DNA of 64,000 nucleotides from Chitinophaga niabensis (lineage in GTDB: Bacteria; Bacteroidota; Bacteroidia; Chitinophagales; Chitinophagaceae). The stretch covers positions 493,425 to 557,424 of the forward strand of contig JAFIGY010000020.1 of the NCBI GenBank assembly GCA_017849435.1, written 5' to 3'. The first letter of the stretch is position 1; the number at the start of each line of letters is the position of its first letter. Below the pieces are notes generated by a model that had not been told where the DNA came from, did not search any database, and saw only the letters and a program-made list of their open reading frames with translations. A program made the position numbers and the translations under genes. Shown here piece after piece: positions 43,737 through 52,844 of the stretch.

Positions 43737-45728
43737 TTATTCCTCCAATTTCCTGCAAAGGTGATAAGGATTCGTATAAAATTCGTTCATCAACGCTTTC
43801 AGCTGAGCGGCCACGGTATTCACCCTTTGCTGGTAGCCGGCTTCCAGGCGGGTGAAGTGGAGGCTGTGCTGCAAGGATATCGTATAGGCGAGCAGGTTAT
43901 AACAGGTGGTGAACTGACCGGTGGCCAGCAGCGCCCTTCTGTTGTTTTCCGGCCCTTCCTCCTGCTGCGGCTCGAACCATAAGGTGGTGCCGGTATTATA
44001 GGCCAGCTCCGCCACGTGCTGCATGCTCTCCGAAAAACGGCAGGAGGCATCCAGTTCCTCCACATAACGGGTCCTCCGCTCCTGGTATGCTTCCTTCGAT
44101 TCCTGTGCCTGACGCCTTTCAAAGGGCTGACGCTTCCGGCTTTTATCGTTCGTGAAAGTAAGTTTGTAGATAGGGTTATCCAGTCGGCGGTATTGCAGGG
44201 AAGCATCTTCAAATAATCTTTCATAGATCAGCCGGCGGATATGTTTCAGGAACACCTCGCTGATCATGGTAACCGCGGAGCGCGCCCGGGCATTGGCCAT
44301 TTGCAGGATGATCCCCAGTTCCACGTGTTGCAGGTATTCTGTCACTTTATATCCCATGCGGTGCGCAAAGTTATCACCGGGGAAAAGATACTTCACCAGC
44401 GCTGCAAGATCAGGTTGCGTCATGGCAGATTGTAATCGCGATTGCTTCCGCAGGAACTGCCTGTATTTGCGGTGCGCCCAGACGGTGATGATCACCGGTA
44501 TCACGCCGAATACAACAAGGCAAACGGAAGAAACATGCACCCCTTCAAAAAAGAGCGGCAGTGTAGTGAGCAGGAAGAACAGCAGCGTTATGATCCACGC
44601 CATGGTAAGGCCGCCGGGTATCTTCTTCCACCAGCGCTGCAGGAGCATCCAGTAATATTTCGGGCTGTTCCGCATCCACGCCTTGTTGGTATTGATCCCC
44701 GGCGCCTGGTAAGGTTGCATGAAATAGCTCGTCACATCGCTCACCATGATGAGATCAAACCCCTCATCCTTCCGCCTCCCGTTCGCCAGCAGCAGGCTGT
44801 ATAACCCCTGGTTATCACAGATCCCGCCATCCATCAACCCAAACTCACCCGCATCGGCGAAAGCCTTTTCGATTGCCGCACGCGGACTTCGCTCATTCTC
44901 TTCCGCCGTTTTGTTATCGTCCCAGCTATACGTGTTCAGCGTTAACGCATCTTTGAGAGAAGTCGTATCCGGCCCGCCTTTGTAGACAAAGTCCTTTGGA
45001 AAGATGATCGGCTCAAAACCCAGCGGGAAGCAGGAAGAAGCCGCGAGGATGTCTCCGAGGCGAATGCTTTTCAGCGCCGGTATCGCCGTTTGTTTCTGTT
45101 TCCAGTTTGGTGCGATATTATCATTGCCCAGCGCTGCTCCCTTGTTACCGACCCACTCCTCTCCTGCCTGAAAACGGAAAGAAATACCGGTATAGAAATC
45201 GGTGGCATTGAAACAGAATTCCCGGATATGCGGCGTATACGCGCCATCCTTCTCCATCAACGTCCCGATCTTCCTTTCCTCCGCCTCCGGTATCAACGCG
45301 AAGAGCTCTTCGTGATAAGCCAGGGCAAAGGCATTGATAAGATTGCGCGATTTACTGCTTTCCTTCCAGGCCGCATCATTTTTCAATATCCCGATCGCCT
45401 TTTCCAGCAACGCTTCTCCTTTGAGCCGGTGATTGAGGAAACGATAGAATTCCGCAAACCCGATCCCTTTATGCACCGCCGCCGTATATAAAGCCAGTGT
45501 GATGGTACCGCCGGAAGCAGAGGATACCGTGCGCACCTTGTGCAGGAGCGTGGGTTCTTTCGCGGATCCATCGGGTAATTTTACCTCGTGCAAAAGCGAC
45601 AATACGCCGAGACCATACGCCGCCGCACGAAACCCTCCGCCGGACAAGCCAAAGCCGATATCTTCGAATGGCTTTTCCGGGAAACGATGCGGATGTACAT
45701 GATCAGATGATGTGGATGCTGCTTGCAT
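43737..45728 (-). CDS. Patatin-like phospholipase with internal membrane segment
   Basis: About 663 aa from the ATG at 45728 (the longer in-frame start at 45800 adds 24 unlikely residues). The patatin domain begins GFGLSGGGFRAAAYGLG, the oxyanion loop. The nucleophile lies in VSSASGGT and the catalytic dyad Asp in LMDGGICDNQG. Two adjacent hydrophobic helices (about 365-405, WIITLLFFLLTTLPLFF and VCLVVFGVIPVIITV) sit after the catalytic half, followed by a charged C-terminal region of no known family. There is no signal peptide, so the active site should face the cytoplasm at the inner membrane. The substrate is probably phospholipid, but this is not proven. Confidence 0.88.
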   Translation of the reverse strand: MQAASTSSDHVHPHRFPEKPFEDIGFGLSGGGFRAAAYGLGVLSLLHEVKLPDGSAKEPTLLHKVRTVSSASGGTITLALYTAAVHKGIGFAEFYRFLNHRLKGEALLEKAIGILKNDAAWKESSKSRNLINAFALAYHEELFALIPEAEERKIGTLMEKDGAYTPHIREFCFNATDFYTGISFRFQAGEEWVGNKGAALGNDNIAPNWKQKQTAIPALKSIRLGDILAASSCFPLGFEPIIFPKDFVYKGGPDTTSLKDALTLNTYSWDDNKTAEENERSPRAAIEKAFADAGEFGLMDGGICDNQGLYSLLLANGRRKDEGFDLIMVSDVTSYFMQPYQAPGINTNKAWMRNSPKYYWMLLQRWWKKIPGGLTMAWIITLLFFLLTTLPLFFEGVHVSSVCLVVFGVIPVIITVWAHRKYRQFLRKQSRLQSAMTQPDLAALVKYLFPGDNFAHRMGYKVTEYLQHVELGIILQMANARARSAVTMISEVFLKHIRRLIYERLFEDASLQYRRLDNPIYKLTFTNDKSRKRQPFERRQAQESKEAYQERRTRYVEELDASCRFSESMQHVAELAYNTGTTLWFEPQQEEGPENNRRALLATGQFTTCYNLLAYTISLQHSLHFTRLEAGYQQRVNTVAAQLKALMNEFYTNPYHLCRKLEE

Positions 45729-45828
45729 AGAACAGGATTTTCGACATGAGAATGCGGACAGGTATAGTGCGAACTTAAAGTTTTCCTGCTGTTTATACAA
45801 CCATGGTATTATTTCTTAATTTAGCCTT

Positions 45829-47724
45829 ATGCATCGCTTTTACTTCCTGTTATCAACGCTGTTCATCATGGCACAAGGTTATGCACAGCAAACGCAAAAG
45901 CCGCCGCTGCACGGCAAACACTGGATGGCTGTTACAGGCAAACCACTGGCCGCCACTGCAGGCGCCATGATTTTCCAGAAAGGTGGTAACGCCGTAGACG
46001 CAGCCTGCGCCATGCTCGCAGCCACCTGTACCATGTGGGACGTGCTCAGCTGGGGCGGTGAAACACAGGCGCTGATCTACCATCCCAAAACAGGTAAAGT
46101 GATCGCTATCAATGCTCTGGGTGTTGCTCCCACCGGCGCCACACCTTCTTTCTTCAGGCAAAAGGGTTACAATTTCCCGCCGGAATACGGACCACTGGCA
46201 GCGGTAACACCGGGTACACCCGGAGGTCTCTGTTACATGCTGGCAGAATATGGAAAATTAAGCCTGAAAGAAGTACTGGCCCCGGCCATGGAAATGGCGG
46301 CGGGATACCCCATAGAAGCGCAAACCGCGAACAGCATTGAGCGGGAAAAGAAGATGATCAAAGAATGGCCCTACAGCAAAGCCGTTTTCCTCACGCATCC
46401 CGGTGAACAAAGAGAAGCACCGGAAGCGGGAGAGATCTTCGTGCAAAAAGACCTGCTGGCCACACTCACAAAAATGGTGGAAGCGGAACAGGAGGCACTG
46501 CGGATGAAGAAAAGCCGCAAAGAAGCGATCATGGCGGCTTACGACCGTTTCTACAAAGGTGATATCGCGAAGGAATTTGTGAGAGGATGCCAGGAGCAGG
46601 GCGGATTGATCACGATGAACGATCTTGCCAAATGGAAACCGCTGGAAGAAGAACCGCTGCATGTAAACTATAAAGGTATTGACGTATATAAACTCCGGGA
46701 ATGGACGCAGGGACCAATGTTGCTGCAGAGCCTCAACATCCTGGAAAACTTCGATCTGAAAGGAATGGGATACAATTCCGTGGAATACATCCACACCTTG
46801 TATCAAACCATGAACCTCACCTTTGCCGACCGGGATTTCTATTATGGCGATCCCTATTTTTCCAAACCTCCCATCCAGGGCCTGCTAAGCAAAGCATATG
46901 CAAAGGAACGCGCCAAACAGATCCACCCGGACAGGAATGATCCCGACGCTGGTCCCGGCGATCCTTATCCGTATGAAGGGAAAACCAATCCCCTGCTGCA
47001 TTTCCTGAAAGAGCGCGAAGCGATGAAAGATACTACCGGTAACAAAAAGCCCGGGGATTTCGTACCGAAACATGATGTCACCACCGCTTACGCACCGGTA
47101 GACAGCGCTTACAAGGATCGCCTCTGGCGTGGTACCACCAGCGTGGAAGCTGCAGATGCCGAAGGTTGGGTAGTGTCCATCACTCCCAGCGGCGGATGGA
47201 TCCCTGCCTGCATTGCAGGGCGCACCGGCGTTGGTATGAGCCAGCGCCTGCAAAGCTTTGTGCTGGACTCCGCACTGAATCCTTTCAACGTGATAGCGCC
47301 CGGCAAAAGACCGCGCGTAACGCTGACGCCCTCTCTGGCGTTGAAGGATGGCAAACCATTCATCGCATTCGGTGTGCAGGGTGGCGACACACAGGATCAA
47401 AACCTGCTGCAGTTCTTTTTGAACATCGTGGAGTTTGGGATGACGGTGCAGCAGGCCACGGAAGCCGCCAATATCAACACCAACCAGTTATGGCTGTCGC
47501 TGGGCGGAACCAGTCTGAAAGACCGCGTTCCCCGTGCAGGCAGCATCCTGTTGCATATCAACACGCCTGAAAAAACAAGGGCGGCGCTGGTAAAAATGGG
47601 CTATCAGCTCAAATTCGGCGCACGCACCAGCGGTCCCATCAATGCGATCCTGATCGACAAGAAACATGGCAGCCTCTGGGGCGGCAGCAGCAATCACGGA
47701 GAAGACTACGGCATAGGCTGGTAA
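45829..47724 (+). CDS. Gamma-glutamyltransferase-family acylase (GGT-like)
   Basis: Secreted Ntn-hydrolase precursor, 631 aa, with a signal peptide ending near AQGYAQ. Self-cleavage is expected before Thr436 in WRGTTSVEAADAEG, giving a large and a small subunit. The small subunit has PSGGWIPACI, KRPRVTLTPSLAL and GVQGGDTQDQNLLQFFLN. The GGD-x-Q-x-Q pattern in place of the classic PGGS loop points to the YwrD/cephalosporin-acylase-like branch rather than true glutathione hydrolase. Substrate uncertain. It is followed after 23 nt by an SMP-30-like gene, possibly co-transcribed. Confidence 0.9.
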   Translation: MHRFYFLLSTLFIMAQGYAQQTQKPPLHGKHWMAVTGKPLAATAGAMIFQKGGNAVDAACAMLAATCTMWDVLSWGGETQALIYHPKTGKVIAINALGVAPTGATPSFFRQKGYNFPPEYGPLAAVTPGTPGGLCYMLAEYGKLSLKEVLAPAMEMAAGYPIEAQTANSIEREKKMIKEWPYSKAVFLTHPGEQREAPEAGEIFVQKDLLATLTKMVEAEQEALRMKKSRKEAIMAAYDRFYKGDIAKEFVRGCQEQGGLITMNDLAKWKPLEEEPLHVNYKGIDVYKLREWTQGPMLLQSLNILENFDLKGMGYNSVEYIHTLYQTMNLTFADRDFYYGDPYFSKPPIQGLLSKAYAKERAKQIHPDRNDPDAGPGDPYPYEGKTNPLLHFLKEREAMKDTTGNKKPGDFVPKHDVTTAYAPVDSAYKDRLWRGTTSVEAADAEGWVVSITPSGGWIPACIAGRTGVGMSQRLQSFVLDSALNPFNVIAPGKRPRVTLTPSLALKDGKPFIAFGVQGGDTQDQNLLQFFLNIVEFGMTVQQATEAANINTNQLWLSLGGTSLKDRVPRAGSILLHINTPEKTRAALVKMGYQLKFGARTSGPINAILIDKKHGSLWGGSSNHGEDYGIGW

Positions 47725-47747
47725 CAATAAAATCCACGTACACATAT

Positions 47748-48647
47748 ATGAAAACAGCACATCTTGTTATGGCGCTTTCCTGTGCGATCGCGCTGCAGGC
47801 ACACGCAAAAGAAAAAGCAGACACCGGCATTATTGCAGACAATGCAAAACCGGAACTGATCTCAAAGCAATTCAGTTTTACAGAAGGTCCCGCGCCGGAC
47901 AAAAAGGGGAATATCTTCTTCACCGATCAGCCCAATAACCAGATCTGGGAATACAGCACAGATGGAAAACTGACGCTCTTCCTCGAAGGTGCCGGCCGTT
48001 CAAACGGGCTGTACTTCGACAAAAAAGGAAATATCATCGCCTGCGCAGATGAAAAGAATGAGCTCTGGTCTATTGCTCCCGATAAAAAGATCAAGGTATT
48101 GATGACTCATTTTGAGGGACGTCAACTGAATGGCCCCAACGACCTTTGGGTAGCGCCTGACGGCAGAATCTACTTCACCGACCCCTACTACCAGCGCAAA
48201 TACTGGACCCGCCAGAAACCCGACATCGAAGCGCAACGGGTATATTTCCTTCCACTCGGTAAAAAAGATCCGGTGATCGCTGCAGAGGATATGGTAAAAC
48301 CGAATGGCATCGTAGGATCCAAAGACGGGAAATTCCTTTTTGTAGCGGATATCGGCGGAGATAAAGTGTATAAGTACAAGATCGGAAAAGATGGCAGGCT
48401 CACCGACCGCCAGCTCTTTGCGGACAAAGGCGGTGACGGTATCACGCTGGACAACCGCGGCAACCTCTATCTGTGCGGCAACGGCGTTTACGTATATGAT
48501 CCCTCCGGGAAACTCATCCAACATATCGACATTCCCGAAAAATGGACGGCCAATGCCTGCTTCGGCGGCAAAGACCGCAACATCCTCTTCATCACGGCAT
48601 CACAAAGCATTTATACGCTGAAAATGAAAGTAAAAGGGATTGAATGA
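47748..48647 (+). CDS. Secreted SMP-30/gluconolactonase-family protein
   Basis: 299-aa six-bladed propeller with a Sec signal (MKTAHLVMALSCAIALQAHA). Family motifs include FTEGPAPDKKGNIFFTDQPN, where Glu is the usual metal ligand, then GRSNGLYFDKKGNI, LNGPNDLWVAPDGRIYFTDP and KPNGIVGSKDGKFLFVAD, with further metal-site Asn/Asp. A periplasmic lactonase acting on sugar lactones is the likely activity. It follows the GGT-like gene by 23 nt and converges with the glycosidase gene, 5 nt apart. Confidence 0.9.
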   Translation: MKTAHLVMALSCAIALQAHAKEKADTGIIADNAKPELISKQFSFTEGPAPDKKGNIFFTDQPNNQIWEYSTDGKLTLFLEGAGRSNGLYFDKKGNIIACADEKNELWSIAPDKKIKVLMTHFEGRQLNGPNDLWVAPDGRIYFTDPYYQRKYWTRQKPDIEAQRVYFLPLGKKDPVIAAEDMVKPNGIVGSKDGKFLFVADIGGDKVYKYKIGKDGRLTDRQLFADKGGDGITLDNRGNLYLCGNGVYVYDPSGKLIQHIDIPEKWTANACFGGKDRNILFITASQSIYTLKMKVKGIE

Positions 48648-48652
48648 TGCAT

Positions 48653-50632
48653 CTACAGGGAGACAAACACCGGCGTTTCCGTGACCTCGATGCTCACCGC
48701 ACCCTTTTTCACCGTCCGCCGTTCCTCCCGCATCCTGTCAGCACTTTCGGCGGGATAATGCAACACTACCTGTCGCAGGCCGGCAGGTAGCGGCAAATTG
48801 TAATGCATCGTTTTTCCATCGTGCGTGGGCATGTAGAGCACATATATCGTATGCCCGTTCACGTTAGTGTACCGGTCCACCATCGGATAACTGCTCAGGG
48901 TGGACTGATAGGTATAATCCCCAATCAGCGCATTGGCCTGCAACAGGAAATCAAGGGCAGGTCTTCTTTGATGGGCTGCTTCATCGGCAAGTCCGGTAGT
49001 ACAGAATCTGTCGGGCTCGCCGGGATTATCATCAAAAAGCTGGTAAAAGAAAAGCCGGCTGATACCTCTGCGGGAGTACAGAAGGCTGGTTCGCAGTATC
49101 CAGTCCGCCTGCGTTTGCAGCACAGAGCGCTTTCCCACGGCAGGTACTTTCTGTGGAGAAGACTGATGGATATCGTACCCTGATTCCGTCACCCACACTT
49201 CCTTTCCCCCGGCGTACCGCTGGCTCATTTCGAGGAACCGGTCCGCCGTAAATGCCAGTCCGCCTTCTTCCGGCGACACGCCCGCTGTGGCTTCCCCATA
49301 CTGCACGGAACCGCCATTATTGGCGTATTGATGGTAATTGATCACATCGAAACAAAGCGATCCGTTCCGGAATTCCTTGCACCAGTCAATGATTGCGCGG
49401 ATATAATCCGGTTCCGCCGCGGCAATGCCTCCTATCACCACCTTGCAGGCCGGATCTGCCGCTTTCACGCCAACTCCCGGTCCCAATCGTCCCTGATCCC
49501 CGTCGTAAAAAGCGGAGAGGTTGGCGGCATACTCGCGCCCCGTCTGATACGCGACGCGGCCCTGCCACCATTTATCTCTTTCATTATCGCATTCGATATA
49601 ACGGATCAGTCCGAGACCTGTTTCCGGTTTGTTGGCAGCACTACCCGGCCCCCATTGTGGTACTGTATCCACTTTCAACAGTGCGGGATCAACGGCCTTG
49701 TTGCGCCCGTATCGCGCTGCAAACTGAAAGGCCGCCCGCGCCTGCTCTATATAGCTGGCGGGTTTGGAGAGATCGCTGTTGTAGCGCGCCGGTGGATTCC
49801 CGCGATCGCGCAGTTTTGGCGGATAGGTGCTCATGATGAAATCCGCCTGCGTTTTGAAACAAACCAGTACTTCAACATGCGTGCGGTCGAGGGCGCGATA
49901 CAGCGCATCGTAATCCCAGGCCCCGGAGCGCGTGGGGCTGAAGGTATATTTTCCCGGTGTGTGCTCCAGCTTCTCCCAGTCCATATAATGCCGAAACGCC
50001 CCCAAAGGCTTCACCAGCTCCATTTTCCAGGATACCACCTTCCCGAAATCATCCCGGTTCGAAGGGTCCGTAAGGATGTTCCATTCAAAGCCATTCACGC
50101 CGGTGTAATGGCGGAAGGTCTGATGTACGGGTGCCGGCAGCGGTGGGTCTGTATAGAGTGTGAAATCACCATAGAGCTTCATCTCATTGGGAAAGAGCTC
50201 CCCTTTTTCGATCACGAGATATTTAGCGGCGAGCGGTGTTTTCAGTGGCACATCTACCCATTCGTTGTAAAGGTTTCCCGTGAAAGTAGCGATCAGCTGG
50301 CGTTTCCAGTCACCCGGACTAATCACGAACACTTTGAACGGTTTTCCTTCCGCGGTACCCATTCCGTCGTAAAAGCGGATTTTGCTGATGCGGACGTTCA
50401 TGGGGTCAGGGAATTCGTACCAGATCTCCGAGGGGTAGACCGTCCATCCATAGCGGGGTTTCGGGAAAGTGGCCACGTCGTTATCGATCAGTTCTTTCAG
50501 GCTGGGGGTAGTGCTGCTCACCTGGTAGAAGCGGGAAAGTTCGAGCGGGATCTCCCGGGCTGTTTGGGATTGGCCTCGTGTGGAGTACGCGAGGCAGATG
50601 AGGAAGCATATGGGGGCGAGGGGTTTGATCAT
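48653..50632 (-). CDS. Secreted clan-A-like glycoside hydrolase, family not assigned
   Basis: 659 aa with a signal peptide (MIKPLAPICFLICLAYSTRG). The N-terminal region (about 25-160) looks like a discoidin/CBM32-type beta sandwich. A TIM barrel follows, with ECDNERDKWW as probable acid/base (Glu after Asn) and VWVTESGYDIH as probable nucleophile Glu, in the order expected for clan GH-A enzymes such as GH39 or GH5. A C-terminal beta domain ends the protein. I cannot assign a CAZy family by eye. The start codon overlaps the stop of the aminotransferase gene by 4 bp, an unusual pairing. Confidence 0.75.
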   Translation of the reverse strand: MIKPLAPICFLICLAYSTRGQSQTAREIPLELSRFYQVSSTTPSLKELIDNDVATFPKPRYGWTVYPSEIWYEFPDPMNVRISKIRFYDGMGTAEGKPFKVFVISPGDWKRQLIATFTGNLYNEWVDVPLKTPLAAKYLVIEKGELFPNEMKLYGDFTLYTDPPLPAPVHQTFRHYTGVNGFEWNILTDPSNRDDFGKVVSWKMELVKPLGAFRHYMDWEKLEHTPGKYTFSPTRSGAWDYDALYRALDRTHVEVLVCFKTQADFIMSTYPPKLRDRGNPPARYNSDLSKPASYIEQARAAFQFAARYGRNKAVDPALLKVDTVPQWGPGSAANKPETGLGLIRYIECDNERDKWWQGRVAYQTGREYAANLSAFYDGDQGRLGPGVGVKAADPACKVVIGGIAAAEPDYIRAIIDWCKEFRNGSLCFDVINYHQYANNGGSVQYGEATAGVSPEEGGLAFTADRFLEMSQRYAGGKEVWVTESGYDIHQSSPQKVPAVGKRSVLQTQADWILRTSLLYSRRGISRLFFYQLFDDNPGEPDRFCTTGLADEAAHQRRPALDFLLQANALIGDYTYQSTLSSYPMVDRYTNVNGHTIYVLYMPTHDGKTMHYNLPLPAGLRQVVLHYPAESADRMREERRTVKKGAVSIEVTETPVFVSL

Positions 50633-51771
50633 ACCCGTAATAATTTTTCAACAGCTGTTTCCAGCGTTTCCTGCTTTTTTGCAAAACAAAAACGGATCAC
50701 TTTGTCATCTTTACCCGAACGGTAAAAAGCGGAAACCGGAACGGTGGCTACGCCGAATTCTTTTGTCAGTCGCACCGCAAAATCCTTATCCCCTTCATCA
50801 CTGATCCGGTGATACTGGTAGCACTGGAAATAGCTGCCATAACTGGGCATCGGTGAAAAACGTGTTTGCGCCATCAATAACTGGAAATGATCCCGTTTCG
50901 ATTGCATAAAGCCGCTCAGGCCGAGGTAGGAATCCCTGTTCCGGAGAAATTCCGCCAAAGCCACCTGCGAAGGTGTATGGCAGGAGAAGCAGTTATACTG
51001 ATGCAGTTTCCTGAACTCCTTCATCGTTTCCGCACCGCTGATGCAATAGCCCAGTTTCCAGCCGGTACAATGATACAGCTTTCCGAAAGAAAAAGTCACG
51101 AAGCTTCTTTCCAGCAGATCAGGATAACGGAGAATGCTCCGGTGCGGGATACCGTCATAGATCAGGTGTTCGTATACTTCATCGCTGAGAATAAAAATAT
51201 CCGTACCGGCAACGATGGAACGCAGCTGCGCAATATCCTCTTCCCGCAATACGGAAGCGGTGGGATTATGCGGGGTATTCAACATAATCAGTCGCGTGCG
51301 GGGCGTGATCTTCGTCCGCACCTCCTCCCAGTCTATCCGGTAATCCGGGAACCGAAGGTCCACCGGCACGGGAACAGCCCCGTTCACAAGGATGTTCGGA
51401 ATATAGCTGTCATACGCGGGCTCGAACAGGATTACCTCATCCCCCGGCTGCAGCAGCGTGGTAAGCGCAGTATAGATGCCGTAAGTACCGCCGGGTGTAA
51501 TGGTGATCTGTGTATCCGGATGGATCGATGTGCCGTAGAGGTATTGTACTTTTTCCGCCAGCACTTCGCGCAGAGGCAGGTATCCCTGCATCGGCGCATA
51601 TTGATTAAACCCCTTCCGCATCGCTTCATCCACCTTCGCGATCAATGCTTCATCCATTGGATAATCGGGAAACCCCTGCCCCAGGTTCACTGCCTGATGC
51701 TCAGCCGCCAAAGCGCTCATGACGGAGAAAATAGTGGTACCGGTAGCCGGTAGTTTGGATGCGATCTGCAA
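50629..51771 (-). CDS. Methionine/kynurenine-type PLP aminotransferase
   Basis: Class I fold-type aminotransferase, 380 aa, cytoplasmic. It has VNLGQGFPDYPMDEALI, typical of the YbdL/KAT branch, and NTPHNPTASVL. DEVYEHLIYDG follows, and the PLP lysine sits in SFGKLYHCTGWKLGY. It probably exchanges the amino group of methionine or aromatic amino acids with a 2-oxoacid, for example in methionine salvage. The start is TTG at 51771: residues IASKLPATGTTIFSVMSALA are conserved and the next in-frame ATG (residue 18) would cut them off. It overlaps the downstream glycosidase gene by 4 bp. Confidence 0.92.
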   Translation of the reverse strand: MQIASKLPATGTTIFSVMSALAAEHQAVNLGQGFPDYPMDEALIAKVDEAMRKGFNQYAPMQGYLPLREVLAEKVQYLYGTSIHPDTQITITPGGTYGIYTALTTLLQPGDEVILFEPAYDSYIPNILVNGAVPVPVDLRFPDYRIDWEEVRTKITPRTRLIMLNTPHNPTASVLREEDIAQLRSIVAGTDIFILSDEVYEHLIYDGIPHRSILRYPDLLERSFVTFSFGKLYHCTGWKLGYCISGAETMKEFRKLHQYNCFSCHTPSQVALAEFLRNRDSYLGLSGFMQSKRDHFQLLMAQTRFSPMPSYGSYFQCYQYHRISDEGDKDFAVRLTKEFGVATVPVSAFYRSGKDDKVIRFCFAKKQETLETAVEKLLRV

Positions 51772-51796
51772 TGTTGTATCGTTTTAGAAGGATGGA

Positions 51797-52747
51797 TCAA
51801 TTTGGTTTCAATGCGATGTGCAATACATCGCCCTGCGCTATGTTCCCGGTTTCTGTGCGGATCGTAACCACGCCGTCCGGCAATTGCACTTCCGCTTCGT
51901 AAGCATTGCCGAAGTAGAACAGTTCCTTTACAATCCCCTGCAGTGCGTAACTGCCGCCGGATACGATCTTGAACTGCTCGGGGCGGATGAATAACGTTGT
52001 ATCGCCGGACGTTATGCCCAGGGCTTTTGCCTGCACGGCACTGATCTGGTTGTACCTGCCCAGCAATCCCGCCACATAAGCATCTGCCGGTTGCCGGTAG
52101 ATCTGCAACGGCGGGCCCTGCTGGAGTATGCAGCCATCTTTCATCATGATCAGCTCGTCCGCCCAGGGAAGAATATCCTGTGGATCATGGGATACCAGCA
52201 GGCAGGTGATCTTCAGCTTGTCACCGATATCGCGGATAACGGATTTGAGGGTGTTCTTGTGAATCAGGTCGAGATTGGAGAATGGTTCATCCAGGAGGAG
52301 CAACCGTGGAGATGCTACCAACAACCTGGCCAGGGCGATACGTTGTTTCTCTCCGCCCGAAAGCTGGTCTGTTTTCCTTTTCAGCAGGTGATCGATCTCA
52401 CATATCCTGTACAGTGCGGCCGCCTCCTCGTCCGGCAACGCATTCGCATACATCAGCAACTCCTCCACCCGGTAATTGTTGCGCAGTTCAAAGTGCTGCG
52501 ACAAATACGCGATCCCCGGATGACCCGGTACCAGGCGTTCCCGCACCCGCTGCCCTTCAAACAGCACCATTCCGCTGTTCGGCATGGTCAATCCGCTGAT
52601 AATCTTCAGCAAAGTACTTTTGCCGGAGCCCGATTCGCCCATCACTGCTATCTTCTGGAACTGCCGCTGCTCAAAACTAATGCCTCTCAATGCAAAATCC
52701 CGCCCTTCCTGTTGCCTGCGGATGTCCGATACTTTTAACAAGGTCAT
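51797..52747 (-). CDS. ABC transporter ATP-binding protein with TOBE-like domain
   Basis: 316 aa from the ATG at 52747. Walker A is GESGSGKST, signature LSGGEKQR, Walker B LLLLDEPFSNLD and switch His LLVSHDPQD. The C-terminal 90 residues have a TOBE-like fold as in importer ATPases of the PotA/FbpC/CysA group. IRPEQFKIV and the KELFYFGNAYEAEV motif support this. No permease or binding protein is adjacent, so the substrate (metal, sulfate, polyamine or other) is unknown. The -7 box ends 4 nt before the ATG, which argues against the longer in-frame start upstream. Confidence 0.88.
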   Translation of the reverse strand: MTLLKVSDIRRQQEGRDFALRGISFEQRQFQKIAVMGESGSGKSTLLKIISGLTMPNSGMVLFEGQRVRERLVPGHPGIAYLSQHFELRNNYRVEELLMYANALPDEEAAALYRICEIDHLLKRKTDQLSGGEKQRIALARLLVASPRLLLLDEPFSNLDLIHKNTLKSVIRDIGDKLKITCLLVSHDPQDILPWADELIMMKDGCILQQGPPLQIYRQPADAYVAGLLGRYNQISAVQAKALGITSGDTTLFIRPEQFKIVSGGSYALQGIVKELFYFGNAYEAEVQLPDGVVTIRTETGNIAQGDVLHIALKPN

Positions 52748-52751
52748 TGAA

Positions 52752-52759
52752 CAAAAATA
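52752..52759 (-). promoter_or_regulatory. -7 promoter element of the ABC ATPase gene
   Basis: The minus strand reads TATTTTTG (exact TAnnTTTG), 4 nt before the ATG. This is the same spacing as at the desaturase gene. Confidence 0.5.
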
Positions 52760-52800
52760 GCAAAGCGGCGCAAGAATGTCACGATTCTTCCTTAAATGAC

Positions 52801-52831
52801 GATGGGCCGGCACTTTGCAGGCCGGCCCATC
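52801..52831 (-). terminator. Hairpin downstream of the OmpA lipoprotein gene
   Basis: A perfect 11-bp stem (GATGGGCCGGC, 9-nt loop) starts 13 nt past the stop codon. The T tract after it on the minus strand is weak (GTCATTT), so it may be a terminator or a transcript-stabilising hairpin. Confidence 0.55.
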
Positions 52832-52844
52832 CAATTGTTATAAA

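Noticed and set aside
49328-50725. 465-codon plus-strand open frame
   Set aside because: It lies antisense to the secreted glycosidase, which has a signal peptide and catalytic motifs. The antisense translation has no family features and is rich in Arg, His and Ile as expected of a shadow frame.
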